This document shows positions 7,888 through 19,456 of a stretch of 64,000 nucleotides of DNA, piece by piece. Position 1 is the stretch's first letter, and the number at the start of each line of letters is the position of its first letter. This DNA is from Aculops lycopersici. Lineage: Eukaryota; Arthropoda; Arachnida; Trombidiformes; Eriophyidae. The notes beneath the pieces were generated by a model. That model saw only the letters and a program-made list of their open reading frames with translations, was not told the origin of the DNA and did not search any database. The DNA lies in contig WNKI01000001.1 in the NCBI GenBank assembly GCA_015350385.1, positions 8,790,130 through 8,854,129 on the forward strand, read 5' to 3'. The position numbers were made by a program, and so were the translations under genes.

Positions 7888-10800
7888 AGGCAAAATCACC
7901 TGTCATCAGTTTTGGAACTGAGTCTAAGAAGGGCGAGTTTGGCCTGTACAAAAGTGTTCGGCATGTGATAGATAGAGTTGAGTTGCATTATTTGGTGTAG
8001 CAAGAAAAAAAGCGATCACAATCCAATCACTTTTCCGCGGATAACTAGATAGATGAGGATCGAAAAGAGGCACCAAGTTTGGAAGTGAAGGTTAACCAAA
8101 AAGAAGAATATCGTACAGTAGAATGGAATCGATTGTACGAGACCACTTGTTGCAGGGCACGAGCTTGGTGAATGAATCGGGTGAATCGAAAAAGAATGAA
8201 TGAATGAAGGAGAAGAATGATCCAATGATTAATATCTTGGCAATGGTATCTTGGCTTCTCCTCTTGGGCTCGTAGATAGTAGCAACAGCAAGCTAATTTA
8301 TCCTCCACCGATATCTCTCTCATTTTCCTCCTTCTCTCGCTTGCTTGCTCACTTGCTAAATTTTGCTTCTCAATCCATTTCTCGCTCTGTGCTGTTACCT
8401 AATCTTTTGAATGAGATTTTTGTTATTAGTGTCCCATTAGCGCTGGTTGCCAGCGTAGATGTGGTCATTGCCAGGCTCTAGATTTTCTTACTTAGTTGTG
8501 AGTTTAACTAACCAGCTTATAACCAGCAACCGGCTAGTTATAAGTCAAGTTTGCTATTACGATTGCAGGCAAAATCTCAAATCAGATCGCGAGAGAGCTA
8601 CCTTTTGTTAAAGGTTGCTACTAGTTCATTCTAATACCACCACCACAACTACTTCTACGGACAATTATATTGATAGAGAGTTTCGGGTCGCAATGCGGCG
8701 GCGGCAGTCTATAGTTAGCACCAAGCAAACTTGCAACAACTAGCGATTAGTTGTTTTTAGTTTGTTCCCTGTCGTCTGTCCGTATCACCAGTAGCAAACT
8801 GAATGATGCCATATCTGTTGATTGAAAGTGAGCAACGCCTTCGCGTAACACAGCTGGCAGGTCCAAGGTGGTACCTGTAAAATTTGCCCCTCCATTCGAT
8901 TGTCCAACTGTTTCAGCGCACAATATATCAACACGAAACATGATTCGATCGTCTCCTCAAGCGTAACAGTGGAAGCAAAAGAAACAATGATGATCCGATT
9001 CAAGTCCACTAACAGGTAAGTGGAGAAACAAACGCGTTAATTATAGTGAGTTACGTGATTTCAAATTTAGCAAGTTTCTATTTGAGCCAATGAACCAAAT
9101 TAACTTCCCTCATTTTTCTACTCTATCTATCTGACTGTCTAATAAACTCTCTTGCTTCCATTGCTGAGATCATACAGTTACCAAGACTCATGAGCTCATC
9201 GATCATTCGTGCACGCGTTTGGCCACTTGTTGCTGGCCGGCCTGGCTTTGCTCGGCTAGACACTTCCAGGTGAGTGAATGATCTACGTGCCAAAAAACTC
9301 GCTAGCTCGCGGACTTGAACAGAAAACGGTTTGTAACATGTCAGATTCAAACGTTTCTCTGCCCCTCTCTTCGGTTATGCAAGCTTTAGTTTCTCCTCCT
9401 AAGTTGTAACATCCCATTTTGCACTGGCGCCTCTGCTCAACGTCATTTCCGATTTTGCACTTTCGGATTGCTCCTCTAGCGATTAACTCAACCAACCGAT
9501 CAACTGATCCTCGATGATCGCAAAAATATGCTGTTTTTCACTTCTTTGCCGATAAATATGGCCTTTTTCACACTCTCACTGCCAAAAATTAACCTTGACT
9601 ATGATAATCTTCCTCGCCAAATCAATAGGGTAGCAGGAGATTAGATAGTGGAAAATTCTATTGCTTCCCCTTCCCTCCTCTCTCTCTCTCTCTCTTTCTT
9701 ACTGTCGCTTTTTATCAATTCCATTTCCGCTCTCGATCGAGCAATCGATTCATCATGGATAAGCTCAGATTAATTTTCTACCGGCCCGATTTCATATTAA
9801 CCTTGAAATTTAACCTACTCACAGAGAGGCAACTTAGTTTGTATAGTCGTAATTGCGTGCAAACCGCGCTTGAGACAGAGCTAACTAATTGCTTTTTAGG
9901 AAGCCACTCAAACTCAATTATAGTTGAGGCAAGTCGATTGTTTAGACCGAAATTGAGCTACGTGATTTGCTCTCAAGTTTCCTTAAGGGAAATCACTGAC
10001 TTATCGCCATGTTTGTTGTTGTCTCTAATTCGTTAGTTTGATGGTGGAAACAAGTGGTTTGAATATTGATACAATAAATAATCGTTCTGTTTCAATTTGC
10101 GTGCTTTCAAACAAGAGCAGCAGCAGGTGAAGAGAACTGGAGAGTGAGTTGTTGGTTTAGTTCAACTTGCTTTACATTTACTCAGCTACAAATGAGGAGT
10201 GAGAGAGTGCAAAACGAACGATGGATTTTCTTGGGCTTTTGTGAGCTTCAAAGAGGGATTTCGGCGAGTATAAACTATCTTTACCATTGTGTTTGTACTA
10301 TTTCTTGGCTAAACACTCACATTGTTTGCTCACATTCACCTGTTGCGCCTTGGAATTGAGAGCGAGCTAAAGAAAATCCTATTCAGGTAAATCGATTGAC
10401 TGCTGTGTGTGTTGGATTAGGACAAACCATGGCACTGCAGAAAAATATGAGAATATTTATAATGAGGAGAAGAAGAAAAGAAGAGGGAGGAATCTCATCA
10501 TCGACTGGCGCAACTTTACGAGCTTCCCGTTTCGATCTCGTAGAATTTTCAAGGGATAAATGTTCTAGACTTGAGAGCAGTAATTAGAGTAAGCGAAATT
10601 TGATTGGCCACCAATGTGGCGTATAAGTTTTGTCACTTTTTTGGTCTAGTGCCAAGATTTTAGAGTACATTTGTAAATCATTGTGTCGCCGGTGATGATT
10701 GTGGTTGTGGTGGAGGCAAAAAAGGCGGTGACGACGACAATCTAAAAGGCTTCTTTACCTGAGATAATTTCCCAGGTAAAAAAACTCTCCTCGTGCCCTT

Positions 10801-12535
10801 TTTATGAGACCATAGAAGACAGATTGGGAAACCATACTTTCTCCACTCTTTACACTGTACTTTGTATCTATAGAGAGAGAGAAGCCGCCACTTGTTGCAG
10901 CTCAACAAGCTAGAATTTAACGGGATCATAGACAAGTTAAAAGTAAATCAGCTGCAGCTGCCATTTCATTGCGCCAACTCTTAAAGTTGATCTCCCCGTC
11001 TGATACTCGCACGCGCCGAAAATCTCTTGCTGTCCTCGCCCCCGATACCAAGATACTTGGCACTGCCACTTTTGCCGCCGCCTCGAGATTGCCGCCGGCT
11101 GACGAGGAGCTCACTCAAACATGAGCTCGGGTGTCCATGTATCAGCAGAAGCAGCAGCAACAACAGCAACAGCAATATAATGATAATAAAAGTTGTGGTG
11201 GTGGTGGTCTTGGTCTTGGTAGTAATCATAATGGTCGCGAGCGATTTGCATTGCTAAGGTGAGGAAAAAGTGTATGCCGCTCGGTTGTCGCGTCTTCGCA
11301 GTCATGACTCGTTCAGCCAACAGGTTGCACCATCAAACCAGCCAACGAACCAAACATTGCTTTTGCCGATAACTTTTCCGACGACTACGGTAACAACAAC
11401 GACGGCGACGACCACGACGAGTATTGCGAGTGGTCTAAAAGAGTAAACTTGGCAAAGACTCAATGACTACAAGCTTGGCAATGCAAATGAGCAAACCTTT
11501 GTTATGCCTTCGGTGTTGTCAGTAGTAAAAGTCGAACAACATTCTCTTTTCCGCCACCACAACTAGTTTTAGCAAGCTATCTGGATAACGCAAATATAGC
11601 CAGCTAGCTTGCTATTTTCAGAAGGTAACGAAGCGCCACTGGCACTTGTCTTGATCCCGATATTTTGCTCCCTTTAGTCGTCCAGGGGGCTGGCTAGCAA
11701 GTCAAGGGGATAGGAAGGTTGTTGGCACACCATGTTGTTTGGCGCCGATTTAGGTACGTGCGCCATTCGAATCGGCAGCACTGGCTGGTGCTAACTCTGG
11801 TGCTGCCGCCGCGGGTCCTGTGCCAACTCTTTGCACAAACGCACTCAGCAACGACAACAACTGATACGAGTCCTCGGATATTATTGTTATTATCAACATC
11901 TCACTCTTTGGTTGGTTGGTTGGCTGGCTTGCCAGAATATATCTATCTGCACTACTATCTAGCTCACATGGTAGCTAGCTGGCTGGCTGGCGAGATGCGA
12001 TCGGGAGTGCGGGCTCACAAGTGCCACGCCTACCAGTCACTCTGGCCAAAGCGGAAACCGACGTGCGCTCACCTGCCCTGGCCTCGAATGACCACAGCGC
12101 GTTTAGTCACACGACGACGACGACGACGACGAGCAAGAGAGCAGTGAACAGGTAGTCTGTCTGCAGCAGTTGGCACAATGTTGCTCCCTCTGGCTCGGCC
12201 CCAACATACACGAGCACACAGAGATCGGGTGGTGCGCGCTTGCTAACACAAAGAGCAGCGGCGCAACAGGTAGGTCGTGCGCGGTGCGCGTGGTACGTGG
12301 CGTTGCAACTCGCGTTGCGCACACTAAAACCCTAATCCTTCTCTCCCCTCTCTCTGTTTTACCTGCAGCGATTTCGCCTGTTGCTGCAAATTAGCAATAG
12401 TGATAGTGGTAGTAGTAGTAGTGGTAGTATTGGTAATGGCAAAAATAGTGCTTTCAATATTCACCAGCCCAAGCGCGCCACGCCTCTCTTCAGGTAAAAC
12501 ATGGAGCAGTAGCCAGCTAAGGAATTGGTGGATGG
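7888..12535. other. Long intergenic region, no supportable gene
   Basis: The stretch contains only short frames without recognisable domains. It has a (CT)n run at about 9677-9696, GTAAGT/GTGAGT donor-like sites after CAG at about 9015 and 9270, and CAG-GTA sites at 12151, 12269 and 12493. These could belong to non-coding or 5'UTR exons, but no chain of exons could be assembled. An ACG-triplet run lies at about 12114-12132. Confidence 0.4.
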
Positions 12536-12566
12536 TATATAAGGCGAAACATTTTGCCCTCAGAGT
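12536..12566 (+). promoter_or_regulatory. TATA box and initiator of the cuticle gene
   Basis: TATATAAG at 12536-12543 is followed 26 bases on by a TCAGAGT initiator-like site (A at 12562). The spacing is standard and predicts a 5'UTR of about 108 bases before the ATG at 12670. Confidence 0.75.
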
Positions 12567-12669
12567 CACCACTTAGCAATCTGCAAGCAAAAAAACAAGC
12601 AACTCCTCAAACAAAATCAACTTTCTCTTTCGATAGCTTCTAAGCACCAAACCTCCAAAACCAATCAAC

Positions 12670-13518
12670 ATGAAGGTAAGCGTTCACTCAATAGATTCTA
12701 ATACAATGGCATTTCAATATCATCACCTAGCTCCAAGTGACTGGACAACAAGACTCTAATTCAAGAGTTCAACAAGCCGCAACAAAACCAGAGAGCCCAA
12801 CTGTTTGTCGCAAATCAAGCTCGCCAAGCTGAAATATGCACCCTTAATCAGAAAAAAACTAACCAATTAATCCAACTAATCACCTCCCCAAACTCAGGTC
12901 TTGATCTGTCTCGCTTGCTTCGTCGCCGTGGCCTCAGCCAACCTATTGCCAGCCGCTGTCTCAACCGGAACCAGCAGCCAATATCGCTCACAAAACTCAG
13001 TTGGTGACTACACCTTCGGATACAACGAGGACCACCCAACTGGAGGCTCATTCAGACGCGAGGCCGGAAGCTTGGCCGGTAAGACCGGAAGCTACGGCTT
13101 GAGGGACATTGACGGTCGTACTCGTATCGTTAACTACGTTGCCGACGCCGCCGGTTTCCGTGCCTCAATCCAAACCAACGAGCCAGGAGTTGAGCCAAAG
13201 GACCCAGCCGCCACCTTGATCAACAAGGCCCCAGTTGCCGTTGCCGCCGCCCCAGTTGCCGTTGCTGCTCCAGCTTACGCTCCAGCTCCAGTCGCTGCCG
13301 CCCCAGTTGCCGTTGCTGCTCCAGCTTATGCTCCAGCTCCAATTGCCGCCGCTCCAGTTGCCGCCGCTCCAATTGCCGCCTACGGACCAGCCATCGCCGC
13401 CCCAATCCCACAAGCTTTCAGCTACAACTCGGTTGTCTCTCACTTGGCCGGACCAGCCCTCGTCGCCCCAGCCCTCGCCGGCCCAGCCCTTGCTGGCCCA
13501 GCCATCCGTGCCTACTAA
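12670..13518 (+). CDS. Chitin-binding cuticle protein (Rebers-Riddiford type)
   Basis: Exons 12670-12675 (ATG AAG only) and 12898-13518 join across a 222-base GT-AG intron to give 208 residues. The protein opens with a signal peptide (core LICLACFVAVASA). An R&R-like chitin-binding region follows: YTFGYNED, then the G.YG..D.DG segment and YVADAAGF, ending in NEPGVEPKDP. The C-terminal half is Ala/Pro/Val-rich with repeats of the AAPVAVAAPAYAPAP type. This arrangement is typical of structural cuticle proteins of chelicerates, which bind chitin in the extracellular matrix. The placement of the intron inside the signal peptide codons is common for arthropod cuticle genes. It has a strong TATA promoter, and codon use is markedly biased (GCC, CCA), in keeping with high expression. 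A poly(A) signal lies at 13697-13702. Confidence 0.93.
13297..13380 (+). repeat. Internal Ala/Pro repeat of the cuticle gene
   Basis: A unit coding for APVAVAAPAYAPAP occurs twice in near-identical DNA (from about 13250 and from 13298), followed by shorter PVAAAPIAA variants. It is part of the coding sequence and probably changes length by slippage. Confidence 0.6.
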
Positions 13519-13696
13519 ATAGCTAAATAATAGCTTAGCGAAATATACACACTTGCGTATAGTAGCTATGTAGCCAAAAACTAATATTATAAAATGATCA
13601 AAGTTGATTGTCTACGAGTCGCTTCATCACCTTTTGGCACACATATAACTTTATTCACTAAGCTAACTTCTCGCTAAATGAGAAGCTTGCCAATGG

Positions 13697-13702
13697 AATA
13701 AA
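13697..13702 (+). other. Poly(A) signal of the cuticle gene
   Basis: AATAAA lies 179 bases after the stop codon. Another AATAAA further on (about 13969) is an alternative. Confidence 0.55.
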
Positions 13703-14259
13703 TATGTCGTTCAGTCAGTAGTTGATAGTCGACTAAGACATACACAAACACACACATACAGCAACAAGTAACATCACCATCTAGGGATCGAGTAGTAGTT
13801 GAATGCGCGGAATTCGAGAGTGTGCAGTTCTCGACGTGTAATCATATTAGTCTGTTTGCATTGTAACCGTGTGAATCCTCAACTAGACCGCCTCTAATGA
13901 TTGAAGTATCAGGTTCCGAGACAACTCAATCGAGCGTTCAGCTTTTCACGGATCAATCAAATAAACCATCATCGCAATTGATACACACGACAAATGCGCA
14001 CATTAACTTAAAACATCTCCTCTATTTCTTCATCTCAACTTCCTCCAATCAGTTTCCTGTTACATCTCATTGAAGACCATCGTTCCACTTCTCACAATAG
14101 TAATTTATAAACATATGCTGTTACTATGATCTTGTAATATAGATTGTTCAGTTACTTTGGTTTAATGGCGAGACAGTTCATCTCTTGTCTTAAAATACTT
14201 TGAGAGTGTCACTTATTACTCTGGAGTCGTTGTGTGGTGAAAACCATTTGCTTACCCGC
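13703..14259. other. Spacer between cuticle gene and phosphatase
   Basis: The two genes converge here. Nothing else is recognised. Confidence 0.3.
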
Positions 14260-16776
14260 TTACGCTTGCGTAAAACTACAACAAACAATTGGCTGAGATC
14301 TTCTCCTCTTGATCGTATTACCACCATTTGATAGCCGATTCTTTCGTTTTGAGTTCTCACTTCGCGATAAATGGCTCGAAACTCTACGTCTAGTTCGACG
14401 CTGCTGGCCGGATGAGTTCAAGATACACCTTAGTTGAGGGCCAAATATAATGTCTTTTTCCTTTCGCGTCAAATTTTGTCGATTGTGGACATCAATGTGC
14501 TGATCAAAGTCAAGGTCTTCATCACTCTCTAATTCGTCTTCGTCAGGCTCGTTCACTGTGTCTAGTTGACCGATTTCCTCTAGAGTTATTTCCTCAAAAG
14601 ATTCGTCGTCAACATCCTCAGCCTTGTCCTTTAGTTCCAAGCTATTTGCATCGACCGAATCTACCGTATCGCTGCCCAATGGTACATTATATTTAACGAG
14701 TCGTGTGTTTCTGAACACTTCAAGACACTCCTGAATCATGTCAGCCTCATCTTCGTTGTTGTTGAACCTACCTTCAAACTCGTCACCTAGATTCTCTTCA
14801 TTGTTTTCCTCAGTGGCACCAACTTGAGGCGAGTTAGCCGGACTCCGACTGATACTTCTGCGATTTCTCAGATTGTAAGTCGCAATATCATTGTCGCTCT
14901 CAACAGGTTGGTTTGGCTCTGCCTTATCCTTTTCACTACGGAACACATCCTTCAGGAGTTGGTCACGGAACCAACTGATGTTCCATTGATGGCCGTCGTC
15001 TATCTTCATATCCTCAGAATCTTCGGAGACATTTTTGTTCGTAATATCATGCGTGAGCTGATCCCATGGTTGACCAAAGTCATGCATGGGTTGAGTTGCT
15101 TGAGACGAGGCATCACGTACTAATTTGCCTTTCTCGCTTGTCTTTAGTGGCTGTTGATGACGATCTGATGGATCGTCGCTCACGTTCTTGATATAGATGA
15201 AATTATCACCATATGATAACTCATCCGGATTAGCATTCTCGATCTTCCTGCAAGCTGCTGTAGACAAGCGGGTGTAGTTTGGAGGGTGATCTAAGGGTGG
15301 TATAATTAGGGCCTCTCGATCTCCATCTAGTAAAGTGGGCGGGAGAACTAGATAGTCTTCTATGCGTTGCCATGATCTGATCTCCGTGATGACCTTATCT
15401 TCAGAGTAATTTTCAATGTCGGGTTCACTGTTGAGGCGAATCTTACCGAGGTAAGATCTGGACTCGTTGATTTGTACAGGCCTAGGTTTTTCAAGTAGAT
15501 TACAAGTATTCAAGTCGACCGCTTGCAATTTCTTATCAGAAGATCGAAGAATTGCTCGGGTACTGGTGTGATTACTGTCTTGGTTTGGTGAAGATAATTC
15601 TACAGATGGTGGGGTTAGTTGTGCAGTTTTGTCGTTGCGGAAATGTGCTAAAATATCGTGTAACATGGCCACTACGACTGTTATATTGTCTGACCTTAGT
15701 CGTTTTCTTTCCCAAACTTGGTATGCAATATATACCAAACTCTGGGCATGGTTCTCACTATCTTTGCCGGCAACATCATAAAAGTTGTCGACTGTAAAAT
15801 ATTCGTCTTCTCGTTCTTTTGGTGTACCATTCTTCTTCATATTGAGTTCTTGCAAAATCCTCACTGATAGGGACGAATTGATTACATTCCAAAGGCCATC
15901 GGTGGCCAGTATTATGGCTCTATCAGTAGATTTGATTGGCCTACATGTTATGTCAGGCTCCGGTGATACAATATACTGGCCACTGATCGGATTTATACTC
16001 CAGAAATCACCCAACGAGCGGCCTATAGCTAGGAAGGGGATGACCTGGTAGCTACTAACGTGAGATTCGGGCACTGGATAGGTAGGTACTTGTTTGATGA
16101 AGTCACCGTAAGCAGTAGACATAGGTCCATCTCTCAGCTTCTGCTCCATTCCATCATGAAGGACCGGTCGGCGCCACACAACCCTATGAACGCCGAGCTT
16201 TGATCTTACCTCTCCGCCAGCTCTTTTAATACGCTCGAGTTCATGGTCAGATTCTGGCTTGTGATCCTCGGTAAGCTGTTGAGAGATCCATTGCTTCGTT
16301 ACAGAGTGCTCCTGGGCGATAACTATTCGCGAGTCGCCCACATGACCAGTATAGAATTTGCCGTTACGAATGAATAGTATTGATGCAGTCGTGCCCGCAG
16401 TGCTAGGTAACACCCTACTAGTTCGCGACCAGTCAGACATCTCTTCTCTCATAGTTCTATGGCATTCAGCGAATCCCATTCTGATGGCTCGCTTCACGTC
16501 CTCGTCGTCGTCAGACCAAAAGCTATCTTGCTTAGTAATGGCTTTGAGTAGATGTTCCTTTGCATAACTAGCGGCTTCATATCCACCATGCCCATCAAAG
16601 ATACCAAGATAAAAGTACTCGTATGGCCACTCGTTAGGTCGACGCTGGTCTTCAGGTTTCATTTGATAGCCTATATCAAAGAAGTCTTCCATGTGATTTC
16701 GCTTGCCTTGAGTGCCTTGGGCAGCCAGAGTTATGACTGGCTTGTCAAAAGGTTGAGATTTCTCGTCGATGAGCAT
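14260..16776 (-). CDS. PP2C-family Ser/Thr phosphatase, PPM1D/Wip1-like
   Basis: An intronless frame of 838 residues. The catalytic domain fills about residues 12-375 and shows the PP2C metal-binding signature: MED at 29-31, FDGHGG at 60-65, GHVGDSR at 144-150, ATDGLW at 291-296 and SDNI at 362-365. The stretch VWRRPVLHDG (about 200-209) and FLAIGRSLGDFWS (248-260) resemble the PPM1D/Wip1 subfamily, which dephosphorylates p53/ATM/p38 pathway proteins in the nucleus. The long C-terminal tail is acidic (SFEEITLEEIG, DEDELESDEDLDFD) and ends in basic clusters (SKRKNR, KRRRSQP) that could be nuclear-localisation signals. A donor-like GTAAGC overlaps the stop codon on this strand, so a further 3' exon is not excluded. 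The ATG at 16776 is the first in the frame. Confidence 0.85.
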   Translation of the reverse strand: MLIDEKSQPFDKPVITLAAQGTQGKRNHMEDFFDIGYQMKPEDQRRPNEWPYEYFYLGIFDGHGGYEAASYAKEHLLKAITKQDSFWSDDDEDVKRAIRMGFAECHRTMREEMSDWSRTSRVLPSTAGTTASILFIRNGKFYTGHVGDSRIVIAQEHSVTKQWISQQLTEDHKPESDHELERIKRAGGEVRSKLGVHRVVWRRPVLHDGMEQKLRDGPMSTAYGDFIKQVPTYPVPESHVSSYQVIPFLAIGRSLGDFWSINPISGQYIVSPEPDITCRPIKSTDRAIILATDGLWNVINSSLSVRILQELNMKKNGTPKEREDEYFTVDNFYDVAGKDSENHAQSLVYIAYQVWERKRLRSDNITVVVAMLHDILAHFRNDKTAQLTPPSVELSSPNQDSNHTSTRAILRSSDKKLQAVDLNTCNLLEKPRPVQINESRSYLGKIRLNSEPDIENYSEDKVITEIRSWQRIEDYLVLPPTLLDGDREALIIPPLDHPPNYTRLSTAACRKIENANPDELSYGDNFIYIKNVSDDPSDRHQQPLKTSEKGKLVRDASSQATQPMHDFGQPWDQLTHDITNKNVSEDSEDMKIDDGHQWNISWFRDQLLKDVFRSEKDKAEPNQPVESDNDIATYNLRNRRSISRSPANSPQVGATEENNEENLGDEFEGRFNNNEDEADMIQECLEVFRNTRLVKYNVPLGSDTVDSVDANSLELKDKAEDVDDESFEEITLEEIGQLDTVNEPDEDELESDEDLDFDQHIDVHNRQNLTRKEKDIIFGPQLRCILNSSGQQRRTRRRVSSHLSRSENSKRKNRLSNGGNTIKRRRSQPIVCCSFTQA

Positions 16777-19456
16777 GATGATGGCTTGTTCTGCGTGCTC
16801 AAATTATCAGCTCTAGAGAATATTTGGTGCCAATCAAAGTAATGATACAATAAGTGGATTGTTGATGCTATGATTATAATTTGAAAATTTCCTACTTGTT
16901 TTGAGATTACAGTGCTAAAAGTTTATAATGTAAATGGATGGAATTTGTAAATTGTTCAATGATTCCTAATGTCTAGTTTGATGTATATAAATATAAAAGC
17001 TTAAGTTAGACCTTGTCTTCTAATAACTACGCGTTTTGCTATAGTTAGATTTGTATAGTTTTGAATATTTGGGGTTTCTATGTTGGACGAGATTGATATT
17101 AAGTTATCGTCTTGGACTAAAGAGAGTTGATCAATTGGATTGGAATTGAGTAATAATTTGCCTACTGATTATATTGATTATAATAGCTATTGATGATTGC
17201 TAAAAAAATAAAATATCGATCTTTGTTCGTAGTGTCAGTATCAATCCATCAATAATGGATATGCGAGTTAATTAGAAATACGATTGGTTTAGTTTTGAGA
17301 GATTCCTAGTTCATTTGTTATAATAGCTAATATACACTCTTCTGGCTTACTTTAGGTGTAGATCGATCATCGATATTTTAAGTTCATTATCGTTAAATTA
17401 GCTAGATATAAACTCTGAGTTGAGATATCATTTGGATTGGCAAATGATGCTGGCAAGGAGGTAGATATCAAAGTTGGTTGCAATATATAAGATACTATAA
17501 TACTTGATCCCAATCGTTTTCGCGAATTGGGAAACGTTCCCTTCTTTCTTTCTCTCTCTCTCTTTCTCTATCTGTTTGGGATAGAGATTGAATGCATGAA
17601 TAATTGTAACTAATTTACAAGTTAGTTATTGTTTATGTTGATGGTTAATAGTGATGATCCCTTCAAATATGGTGAAGAGATGCCACTGTTGTGATAAAAG
17701 TTCGACCAAAATGTGCTCTTGTTGGGCGCGAAATGTTTCATCGGCCTGTATCGGACAGTTTGGCTTTGGGTAGCAGCAGAAGCAGCAGTTGAAGTGCAAT
17801 GTGCATTGGGAAGTGCGCGTTTGTTAAATTTACTGCACTTTGGCTAAGGAAAATTTCTATAGAAAAGGCGCACTCAATTTCACAATAACCGCGACGTTGC
17901 TTCTACTTCCATTCGGTCTGTGTGTGATAGAATACAGTGAGCCAGCCAGTCTATCGGTCTTTAGTACAGCGCCGAGGGCCACTGCCCCGAGTCCCCTTGT
18001 GTGCGATTGCCGTTGCGGCCTTTTTACTATGCTATCCTGTAATAGTAGTGGTAGTAGCGCAGAAAACGAGTGGATCTCTCCAACCATCAAATGGCTGCCT
18101 TGTTCACTGCAAACTTCTTCGCCTCGTTGATATCTTTGCTACAGCTAACAGCAGCAGCAGCACACAACCGCCAGCCACAATTTTCCCGCTGTGCCAGCAA
18201 CACAGAGAAAATAAGAGAGAAAGGCAAGCAACTGCAGGGGAGAGGAGATAAGCTGGCTGCTTTCCAGCATCGAATGTGTGAGCGCCAGCAACTGACAGGG
18301 AGTTTGCAAATTTTAGTGCGCTTGTCGCTGCGCTTATTCTATTAAGGCATGCGCATCCAAAAACCCGGGCAACTTATCGCTACCCATCGGAACTAGCCGC
18401 ACCGACGTCTTTGTGCGAAGGTTTGTCCACGGATCCATGGTTGCATTTCGCAGTGTATTTTTTCTCCCAAGTTGCCCGGAAAATTAGTTTAGATATCAGT
18501 TGAAGCACCGCGAATTGCAAGATTGTAGATCCCGCACATCCAATAAAGTGGTTCAAATCCCGCAGTCTACAGTGAGTCTGTGTTGTTGTTTCTCCCATTG
18601 CAACAGCACGTAAAATTTTGGTCCATCTCTCTCTCCCTCTCCCTCAGTTGCTCGCTGATCCTTGGGTATCAATTTGTCCATTGGGTCTCTAGTATTCGCT
18701 TCGTTCGATATTTGGCATAGCAATACAGTGGTTGTTGCCTCCGACTCGCAGTGCAGTGGCCCATTCTACACTTCGAATGATAGGCAGCCGCAGCGAAAGC
18801 AGTCACAGTAGCGAACACTGTTAGTCCAATGCAAGTCTTATATGCATCTCTCCTTGAGGCTGCCACTGACAGTGGCAAAACCTAACCACAAGCAGCAAAT
18901 CTCATTGCTGCTTTTCCTCACGAACTCGAACTCCATTTCCATGCAAATGAATCATGGAACAAATTTACTGCCCAAACTTACATGTGTTTTTCAGTGAGTG
19001 GCCACTGCCTCTGAGATTTGCCCAGAGCTAAGTGTGCACATATCTGATGTTGTGTTGAGCATTGAGAGCAACAATATCTTTAGTCCATCGACGAGCCATA
19101 GTCGCGCTATTGCAAAATTTGAACCAAATTCCATCTATTTTATTGTGTCAACTATATATTTATATTAACACTAGTGACCCCATACTATTAGGACCTAGAA
19201 AGCAACTCTAGCTGCCACCTGGATCATGTCATCGCCATCTAGCACAAGCAACTTGCTCGTGACAAAACCCGTGCACCACATATGATATTTTCCACAATTC
19301 GGCGCCCAAAACCTGATCATCATTGCAACACTAGAAACAAAAGTAATCTTCGCCATAACTGCAAGAGGTATATATTTAGTTATTCACTAAGCAACAAATA
19401 TTATTTTGACAAGGAGTTTTGTTCGATCAATCAAGATACAAAACTACTGCTCAACT
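16777..19456. other. Intergenic region upstream of the PP2C and LAR genes
   Basis: The two genes diverge from this 2.7-kb region, so it should hold both promoters. The first kilobase is AT-rich and the second is CA/CT-rich. There is a (CT)n run near 17552-17568. No coding stretch with a recognisable domain was found. Confidence 0.4.

Noticed and set aside
9177..9268. Possible exon between CATACAG and CCAG-GTGAGT
   Set aside because: No open frame with recognisable content and no partner exons; kept only as a note.
11719..12147. Plus-strand frame of 142 residues
   Set aside because: Driven by simple repeats (TTGG, CTGG and CGA triplets); no domain and no signal of splicing.
18540..18565. GGTTCAAATCC, resembling a tRNA B box
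   Set aside because: No matching A box or foldable acceptor stem at the right distance upstream.
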